A stretch of DNA of 64,000 nt from Oribacterium sp. oral taxon 102 (GTDB lineage Bacteria; Bacillota; Clostridia; Lachnospirales; Lachnospiraceae), in contig NZ_JABXYT010000001.1 of assembly GCF_013394775.1 (NCBI RefSeq), positions 62,001 through 126,000 of the forward strand, in the 5' to 3' direction. The notes beneath the pieces were generated by a model. The model was not told the DNA's origin and did not search any database. It saw only the letters and a program-made list of their open reading frames with translations. The translations under genes were made by a program, and so were the position numbers. Shown piece by piece: positions 58,680 through 64,000 of the stretch (positions within the stretch are counted from its first letter, which is position 1; every line of letters begins with the position of its first letter).

Positions 58680-60413
58680 TTAAAAGACCTCCGCAGTGAT
58701 GTCCCGGTAGCCGCGCGCCTCCGGCAGCTCCCGGAGCACGATGGAATTCTCCGCGTTTGCCGATGCCGGAAGTGCCGCGAGTGAAGGCAGAAAACGGATC
58801 ACCGTCCCCTGTCCCGTCTTTTCCGGGTCATAGACCTTGAAGAAGGTTCTCCCATAGAACTCCGTCATCCGATAGCTGTTCTCGATGATATAGACCTGCT
58901 TTCCCAGCACCCCGTCTATCCCGTACTTCTCCACAGTTTCCTCCGCGAGGGAATTCATCCGATCCTGATCCTCCCAGAAATAGATCCGGCTGTAGAAGCT
59001 TCGGTAATAGCGTTCAACCGGCGCGAGCAGCATCCCGTAAAGCAGGAAGAACACGGAGAAGAAGAGAACCGCACGCCGTCCGAGCCGCTCTCCGAAATCC
59101 CGCTTCGCCCTCTCCCGATCCAGCGGCAGCACCTTCTCACTGTCCTTCGCTGCAATGCACCGATACCGAAGCTTCGACTGCGCCGCGCCGAGGAAGTCCC
59201 CCAGCCTGCCGATCATATAAGAGAGGTAGAGCAGTGCGCCGGCATAGCTCACATAGACCCAGCGCAGCTCCACGCGGATCGTTACCGCGGAGCAGCCGAT
59301 GCAGAGCGCAAGGAAGCCGAGGAAGAGCAGGTTCTCGGCGAGAAAGTGCCGCTCCCTCCATGCCCGCCTCCGGACGCTCCAGAAAAGATAGGCCAGGACA
59401 ATACCGGAAAGGGGAAGCCATGAGAGAAATACCAGCCGCCGTATCCCCGGGGCGACATCCGTCCAGCTGATCCCCGCGAGATACTCCGGCCCTACATTGA
59501 TCCCGAAAAGATAGAGGAGCTGCTGCACGGAGAAATGAAGTGCCTGCCGGATGGAAAAGGTCTCCGTTACCTCAGTGCCCCCTGTCCCCGCAGGAAGCGC
59601 GCTTCCGATAAAGAAGCGCCGCAGGAGAATAATGCCGAAAAGCTCCAGAAGCGGAAGAAGCGGAAGGAAGCATCTCCGCCCGATCCCAAGCGCTGCGAAC
59701 CGCTGCGGGGCTCGTTCCATAGCGGCACGTCTGCCGTTCTGCCCTCTCGCACGGCTTCTCCCCGGCAGCACAGCCGAAGTCCTGCTCTCCTTCCCCTCTC
59801 CCCCTCCGAACAGCGCGAGATAAAAGAGCGGAAAAAGCGCGAGATACCTCTCATGGGAGAAAACCAGCAGGAAATAGCAGAGACAGGCGGCAAGGAAGTC
59901 CGCATTCCGTCCCTCCCGAAGATAACGGAGCAGGAGGAAAAGCAGCAGCACCGCGAGGAAGAGCGACATGGTTTCCAGAAGCCCCAGCGCCTGCGCGATC
60001 TGATAGTAGGCGAAGTGCGAAATCAGATATAGAGCCCCCGTCATGAGACCGCTCAGCAGGCTCTGTCCGGAGAGACGTCTGGAAAAGCGGTAAAGGAAAA
60101 AGGCAAGCCCGACATTCAGCAGGATATTAACAGGCACGAAGAGTGACGGGTGATTCCGGACAATCATCATTTCCAGGTAGGTCAGCGTCCAGTAGACCGG
60201 ACGGAAGCGGGTCGAGCTCCGGAACGGAAAGGCAAACTCCAGATAGGACTGCTCGCCATAGCAGGACCACATATAGAGGTCGTCCATGTACAGCCCCTTG
60301 ATGTGAATATGCCGGTTCACATAGAAGCCGAGGAGCAGCAGCAGGAGCAGGACAGCGCTGTCCTGCAACCCCCGGTGCAGCCTCCGCTCTGTTCTGTTTT
60401 TCCCATACTGCAT
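58680..60413 (-). CDS. Large polytopic membrane protein with DD loop, GT-C-like
   Basis: 577 residues from ATG 60413 (GGAAGAA upstream); the frame is open further up but out of family. About eleven hydrophobic segments. The first extracellular loop contains Y-M-D-D-L-Y-M-W and S-S-T-R-F-R-P-V-Y-W, the arrangement of GT-C-type glycosyltransferases using polyprenyl-linked sugars. The loop near residues 185-225 (S-R-T-S-A-V-L-P-G-R-S-R-A-R) is basic and low complexity. The last codons overlap the final inverted motif of the tandem repeat array. Exact role unknown. Confidence 0.75.
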   Translation of the reverse strand: MQYGKNRTERRLHRGLQDSAVLLLLLLLGFYVNRHIHIKGLYMDDLYMWSCYGEQSYLEFAFPFRSSTRFRPVYWTLTYLEMMIVRNHPSLFVPVNILLNVGLAFFLYRFSRRLSGQSLLSGLMTGALYLISHFAYYQIAQALGLLETMSLFLAVLLLFLLLRYLREGRNADFLAACLCYFLLVFSHERYLALFPLFYLALFGGGEGKESRTSAVLPGRSRARGQNGRRAAMERAPQRFAALGIGRRCFLPLLPLLELFGIILLRRFFIGSALPAGTGGTEVTETFSIRQALHFSVQQLLYLFGINVGPEYLAGISWTDVAPGIRRLVFLSWLPLSGIVLAYLFWSVRRRAWRERHFLAENLLFLGFLALCIGCSAVTIRVELRWVYVSYAGALLYLSYMIGRLGDFLGAAQSKLRYRCIAAKDSEKVLPLDRERAKRDFGERLGRRAVLFFSVFFLLYGMLLAPVERYYRSFYSRIYFWEDQDRMNSLAEETVEKYGIDGVLGKQVYIIENSYRMTEFYGRTFFKVYDPEKTGQGTVIRFLPSLAALPASANAENSIVLRELPEARGYRDITAEVF

Positions 60414-60490
60414 TTCTTCCGATCCCTCCTCTTCTAAATAGGTTCTTCCGTCATACAGGCAAATGTAACGCGAATTTGCTTCATACGAGT

Positions 60491-62788
60491 TTACTCCGCA
60501 CCTTCCAGAAGCCAGCTCTGATAGCGCCGGAGCTGCCGCTCCGTTTCCTCCCGGGAAAGTTCCGGTTTCGGAAGCCCCTCCCAGACATAGCGGAGCCGCT
60601 CCCGATCCACCAAGAGCAGCATATAGCCGCCCTCGCAGTCCATCTCCCGCAGCATCCCGTCCGAGAGCAATGCAGGCAGAAGCTGCCGGTTCCGCTCCGA
60701 TTCCGGCTTCTCCAGGAAACGCCGCTCGAGATAAACATAATCCGTCTCCGCCCAATAGAGGAACCACTCGAAATAGCGGAGCTCGTCATAGAGCCCGGGG
60801 CTCCCGCCGGAGCCCTCCACATCCGTAATCGCCTGTACATTGCAGAGCAGCCGGTAAGCATCCGGTGTCTCCGAGAAGCTGAGCACCCGCGTCTTCGGAT
60901 TCTCGGAAAGCTTCTCCCAGAAACGCAGGCTTCCCTTTGCCTGCTCCTCCTCCCGGATTACCGCGATATTGTCATAGTAACCCCGATTCACGAGATCGAT
61001 AGGGGTGAAGCCCACCGCCCCTGCCCAGCTCGTAATCAGCGTCGTCGCGAGCGCCGGCAGGAAGAGGAGCCGGAATACCGGACGCGGCGGCAGGATTCTC
61101 CCCGACAGCGCGGCGAGCAGGAGGAGACAGTCGAAGAGAATGTAGTAATTGCCATCCACCTGCCAGAGCATCCCAAGGCTCAGGAGCGAAAAGGCGCCAA
61201 CCGTGAAGAGCTGCGCATAGAGCAGTCTTCTCTCCCCGGAGAGCCTGATCCCCGCCACGCATTCCCTGCGGCGTTCCGTGAAAAGCAGCGCGAGCAGCGG
61301 CGGAATCCAGACGCCGCCCCAGGCGATCGCGACATGAAGCATATCCTCTCCGACCGGGCAGAACAGCAGCAGGAACAGGCGGCGAAGCAGGGACAGAAGG
61401 GCAATACCCGGACTGCGCGCGCCGCTGTAATCGATATGCGCGTCCAGATTGAAGGGCCAGTTCACCCGGAATCCCATGCGCTGAAACAGCGCCGTAAAGG
61501 TCGTGGAAACCGGCACGCCGGTGATACAGAGCGTCCGCAGTGTGACCAGTCCCGTGAAGGCAGTGCAGAAGAGCAGCGCCGGCAGTGCGCTTCGGAAGTC
61601 TGCCGCAGCAGCGCTTCGAGGGGCACTCTGCTCCACCCCTGTTTCCGCTCCCCCTGCCGCGCCCCGCGCTTCCGAATCGGCACAGAACAATCCATCTCTC
61701 CTGCCGCCCGCCTCCCTCCCTCGCGCGAGGCAGCGCTCCCGGAGAAGCTCTCCCGACAGCACGAGCAGAGAAAGGGTCGTGAAAACCACCGCCGTCGGCT
61801 TCAGCGAATAGCTGAAGATCCCCGCGGCAAGCCCCTTCCACGGCTTCTCCCGCAGAAAATAAAAGAGCAGCAGGAGCTGGAAAAGAAGCGTCAGCAGATC
61901 CGTCTTCGCCGTAAGCGACATATTGGTGACGGCACTCAGCATGAGGAGGATCTGCACTGCCAGATCCGCATGCAGACGGCTGCCGGAAAGCTGCCGGCTC
62001 AGAAGCCAGACCAGAAGGGCGATTGCCAGCAGCGTCCAGAACTGAAGCATAAAGGGCAGCGCGAAGCAGGGAAAGCTGCTGATCGGGGCGAGCAGCAGCT
62101 CCAGCCCCTTGGGATAGCTGTACACCGCATTGACCTGCCCCAGCGCCGAGAAGAAGCTTCCATTCAGGAGAACATAACGCGAGCGGAGCCCGTAGCGGAG
62201 CGAATCATAGTCCGCCGCGATATTCATCCGATTCAACTGGATCAGCAGAAAGGGCAGTGCATAGCTCAGGCGATAAACGCCATATGCCTCTCTCTCCGTT
62301 CCCTGCCCGTACCGCACTCCCTGCCGTTTCGCTGCCGCGCCGCCCCGCGCCGCGCTCCTGCCCGTACCGTCCCGGAAACGCCGGAGCATATCCCGCACCG
62401 CCCCAAGCTCTCCGAATATCCAAAGAAAGAGGAGGGCGAGCAGGGCGAAGTACAGTCCCGAAAGCAGAAAGGGCAGCAGCATCCTGTGCAGATAGAGCTC
62501 CGCCGAAAAAAGCAGGGAGACCAAAGCACCGTACCACCGCCGCGTGAGCCGTCCGTGCAAAAGGGAACCCTCCAGCAGGAAAAGAAGCGCCGTAACGAAA
62601 GAAAGCTCCGCTGCCGCAGAAAGGTTCTTCGGCTCCAGCAGCCGCTCCCAGTTCCCGGACAGGGGGTAGAAGAGCAGGAAGCCCAGCAGCGCGCCAATAC
62701 AGGACAGGAAAAGAAGAGGACTGCTGCTCCTGTCAGCATCCTCTCTTCTGCCCTGTTTTTTTTCTGCCGCTCCGCTTTCGTAGCTCAC
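60491..62788 (-). CDS. Very large polytopic membrane protein, GT-C-like
   Basis: 765 residues from GTG 62788, which overlaps the stop of the preceding gene as GTGA. About thirteen hydrophobic segments; the loop M-N-I-A-A-D-Y-D-S-L-R-Y-G-L-R resembles the acidic first loop of GT-C enzymes. A low-complexity insertion (A-R-G-R-E-A-G-G-R-R-D-G-L-F) lies around residues 355-400. The C-terminal 150 residues are soluble with V-I-R-E-E-E-Q-A-K-G. No firm family. Probably transfers a sugar from a lipid carrier onto the surface polymer. Confidence 0.75.
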   Translation of the reverse strand: MSYESGAAEKKQGRREDADRSSSPLLFLSCIGALLGFLLFYPLSGNWERLLEPKNLSAAAELSFVTALLFLLEGSLLHGRLTRRWYGALVSLLFSAELYLHRMLLPFLLSGLYFALLALLFLWIFGELGAVRDMLRRFRDGTGRSAARGGAAAKRQGVRYGQGTEREAYGVYRLSYALPFLLIQLNRMNIAADYDSLRYGLRSRYVLLNGSFFSALGQVNAVYSYPKGLELLLAPISSFPCFALPFMLQFWTLLAIALLVWLLSRQLSGSRLHADLAVQILLMLSAVTNMSLTAKTDLLTLLFQLLLLFYFLREKPWKGLAAGIFSYSLKPTAVVFTTLSLLVLSGELLRERCLARGREAGGRRDGLFCADSEARGAAGGAETGVEQSAPRSAAAADFRSALPALLFCTAFTGLVTLRTLCITGVPVSTTFTALFQRMGFRVNWPFNLDAHIDYSGARSPGIALLSLLRRLFLLLFCPVGEDMLHVAIAWGGVWIPPLLALLFTERRRECVAGIRLSGERRLLYAQLFTVGAFSLLSLGMLWQVDGNYYILFDCLLLLAALSGRILPPRPVFRLLFLPALATTLITSWAGAVGFTPIDLVNRGYYDNIAVIREEEQAKGSLRFWEKLSENPKTRVLSFSETPDAYRLLCNVQAITDVEGSGGSPGLYDELRYFEWFLYWAETDYVYLERRFLEKPESERNRQLLPALLSDGMLREMDCEGGYMLLLVDRERLRYVWEGLPKPELSREETERQLRRYQSWLLEGAE

Positions 62789-63633
62789 CCTTCTCCGATT
62801 CCTCCTTTCCTCCGGTACGTCGAATAGGAGCTCCGGTAGAGCCGCAGCAGCAGCTTCGCCAAAAGCGGCCCATGCAGCTTCCGGAATTCCTCTTCTTCCT
62901 CCCGTTCCCGGTTATGACTCTTCATCTGCTGCATCGTCTCCGCTCCGGCGTGCACACGGTATGCCATCAGCGGCTTTTCCACGCAGATGAAGCGCCCCGG
63001 CAGCGCCGAGAGCCGAAGCAGCGTATCCCAGTCGATAATGAAGCGATAGTCGTTCCGGAACAGCGGCGCGCCGCAGAGCACGGAATTGTAGGTACAGGTC
63101 GGACAGCCGATCCCGTTCCCGAAGAGAAGCGCGCTCCGTTTCACAGCAGTCTGATCTGCCCTGCTCCGGTTTCGGAGACGGAACCGGAGCAGCCGCTTCA
63201 CCCACTCCGCCTTCCCCGGAATCCTCCTGCCTGCGCCGTCTATCGTATCATAGCGGCAGCAGAAGACGGACATATCCGGAAATTCCCGATACGCGCGAAG
63301 GAGCTCCGCCGTATAATTCGAATAATAGAAATCGTCCTGATGCGCAATTGTGACGAGCCTCGCCCGCTTCCTGCCCTCCTCATAAGCGAAATTCCAGTCG
63401 TCGCGGAGATTCGGCTCCCCCTGCCGAAGCAGGAGCGGAAGCCCGTAACGCGCCGCGAGCGTATGAAGCTGCGGATTCTCCGTCGCGCTGCAGAGGAGGA
63501 TCTCCGACGGGACGGTCTGCGCCCGGAGTGCCTGTATCTGCAGCTCCAGATATGGGGATTCCCCATAGGCGGCAAGTGCGAAGATATGCTCCGCCCTTCC
63601 CGCTTCCCCCGCCTTTCTCACATTCTCTCCCAA
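62785..63633 (-). CDS. GT2-family glycosyltransferase
   Basis: 282 residues from TTG 63633 (AGGA 8 nt upstream); a GTG at 63621 with GGGAG 5 nt upstream is an alternative. GT2 fold of the group with A-L-A-A-Y-G-E-S-P-Y-L-E, acidic motif A-H-Q-D-D-F-Y and later F-I-I-D-W-D-T-L-L-R-L-S. Lacks membrane segments; cytoplasmic transfer of a sugar to the lipid-linked precursor. Overlaps the next membrane protein gene. Confidence 0.85.
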   Translation of the reverse strand: MGENVRKAGEAGRAEHIFALAAYGESPYLELQIQALRAQTVPSEILLCSATENPQLHTLAARYGLPLLLRQGEPNLRDDWNFAYEEGRKRARLVTIAHQDDFYYSNYTAELLRAYREFPDMSVFCCRYDTIDGAGRRIPGKAEWVKRLLRFRLRNRSRADQTAVKRSALLFGNGIGCPTCTYNSVLCGAPLFRNDYRFIIDWDTLLRLSALPGRFICVEKPLMAYRVHAGAETMQQMKSHNREREEEEEFRKLHGPLLAKLLLRLYRSSYSTYRRKGGIGEG

Positions 63634-63637
63634 AGTC

Positions 63638-64000
63638 TCATTCCTCGAAATAAGTATCCTCCAGCATCAGGCAGAGCGCATGGTAGACCGGGAGATGATA
63701 CTCCTGAATCCGATAGGTCTCCATGGACGGGACGATGATCGCGCAGTCCGCGCGCTTCGCCGCCCTGCCGCCGTCCTTTCCCGTCAGCACGATGGTGCGG
63801 ATCTCCAGCGCCGCCGCCACCTCCAGCGCATAAAGCACATTCTGCGAATTGCCGGAGGTCGTGATCCCCAGCAGCACGTCTCCCGGCTTCCCATAGCCGA
63901 GCACCTGCTGTGCGAAGGTCATCAGCGGATCCTTGTCATTGGCAAACGCCGTGCTGAGACCGGTCTGCGCCGTCAGCGCAATCGCCGGAAGCCCCTGCTC
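63638..64000 (-). CDS. GmhA-like SIS-domain isomerase, N-terminus beyond window edge
   Basis: The frame is open from the right edge; 120 codons are visible. SIS motif L-L-G-I-T-T-S-G-N-S-Q-N-V-L and the C-terminal helix E-Y-H-L-P-V-Y-H-A-L-C-L-M-L-E-D are those of sedoheptulose-7-phosphate isomerase and close relatives (DnaA-initiator-associating DiaA is the main alternative). As the first visible gene of cluster B, it suggests a D-glycero-D-manno-heptose component in the glycan, which needs further hep genes beyond the edge. Confidence 0.75.
   Translation of the reverse strand, partial: EQGLPAIALTAQTGLSTAFANDKDPLMTFAQQVLGYGKPGDVLLGITTSGNSQNVLYALEVAAALEIRTIVLTGKDGGRAAKRADCAIIVPSMETYRIQEYHLPVYHALCLMLEDTYFEE

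Noticed and set aside
1..64000. tRNA, rRNA, prophage or integrase genes
   Set aside because: None was recognised by eye; a tRNA scan would be needed to exclude a tRNA in the longer intergenic regions.

Overview
The window looks like chromosomal DNA of a fairly GC-rich Gram-positive anaerobe of the Clostridia, most likely Lachnospiraceae. That inference rests on gene content: CUT1 and CUT2 sugar ABC systems with YesM/YesN-type two-component pairs, a GH127 operon, a SipW-type signal peptidase with SipW-type cargo, glycogen genes and a large surface-polysaccharide locus. Ribosome-binding sites are strong and genes are often joined by ATGA overlaps. I saw no rRNA, tRNA, CRISPR array, intact transposase or prophage. 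Almost everything is on the minus strand except 4.1-10.4 kb.

Layout. (1) 1-3.8 kb, minus: response regulator, sensor kinase and a sugar-binding lipoprotein cut by the window edge. (2) 4.1-10.4 kb, plus: a CUT1 importer (binding protein, two permeases, no ATPase), a LacI regulator and a cytoplasmic GH127 beta-L-arabinofuranosidase, i.e. uptake and hydrolysis of arabinofuranosides. (3) 10.4-16.2 kb, minus: amylomaltase, glycogen branching enzyme and a debranching-enzyme homologue that has lost every GH13 catalytic residue. (4) 16.3-20.7 kb: MATE transporter, PHP phosphoesterase, rRNA methyltransferase, exonuclease III. (5) 20.8-30.8 kb: polysaccharide cluster A (two glycosyltransferases, secondary-alcohol-dehydrogenase-like protein, C-methyltransferase, NAD-dependent epimerase, TPP enzyme). 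(6) 31.1-39.1 kb: YesL-like protein, then a locus of NarL-type two-component system, secreted proteins with SipW-like signals, an enlarged SipW-type peptidase, a DUF5305-like protein and a TasA-like protein. (7) 39.4-41.1 kb: BCCT transporter. (8) 41.2-50.9 kb: a sugar-sensing operon (two binding proteins, YesM-type kinase, YesN-type regulator) next to an mglBAC galactose/glucose importer. (9) 51.3-64 kb: polysaccharide cluster B (GmhA-like isomerase, glycosyltransferases, three large membrane proteins, rfbF-rfbG-rfbH for a CDP-3,6-dideoxyhexose intermediate, LicD).

Clusters A and B probably serve one surface glycan: RfbF/G/H make CDP-4-keto-3,6-dideoxyglucose, and the TPP enzyme, C-methyltransferase, epimerase and dehydrogenase of cluster A could make a branched sugar from it. 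The mgl promoter has two AGAATATTCT palindromes exactly 21 bp apart directly upstream of a poor -35, which fits activation by the adjacent YesN-type regulator.

Most unusual items: the catalytically dead GlgX-like protein; a family of structured intergenic repeats (17.7 kb, 51.1 kb and a three-copy 177-bp tandem array at 58.1-58.7 kb) that also supplies the ends of neighbouring genes; the SipW locus with a polytopic peptidase and a Glu-rich cargo; and an in-frame TGA at the start of the sensor binding-protein gene at 42.2 kb.
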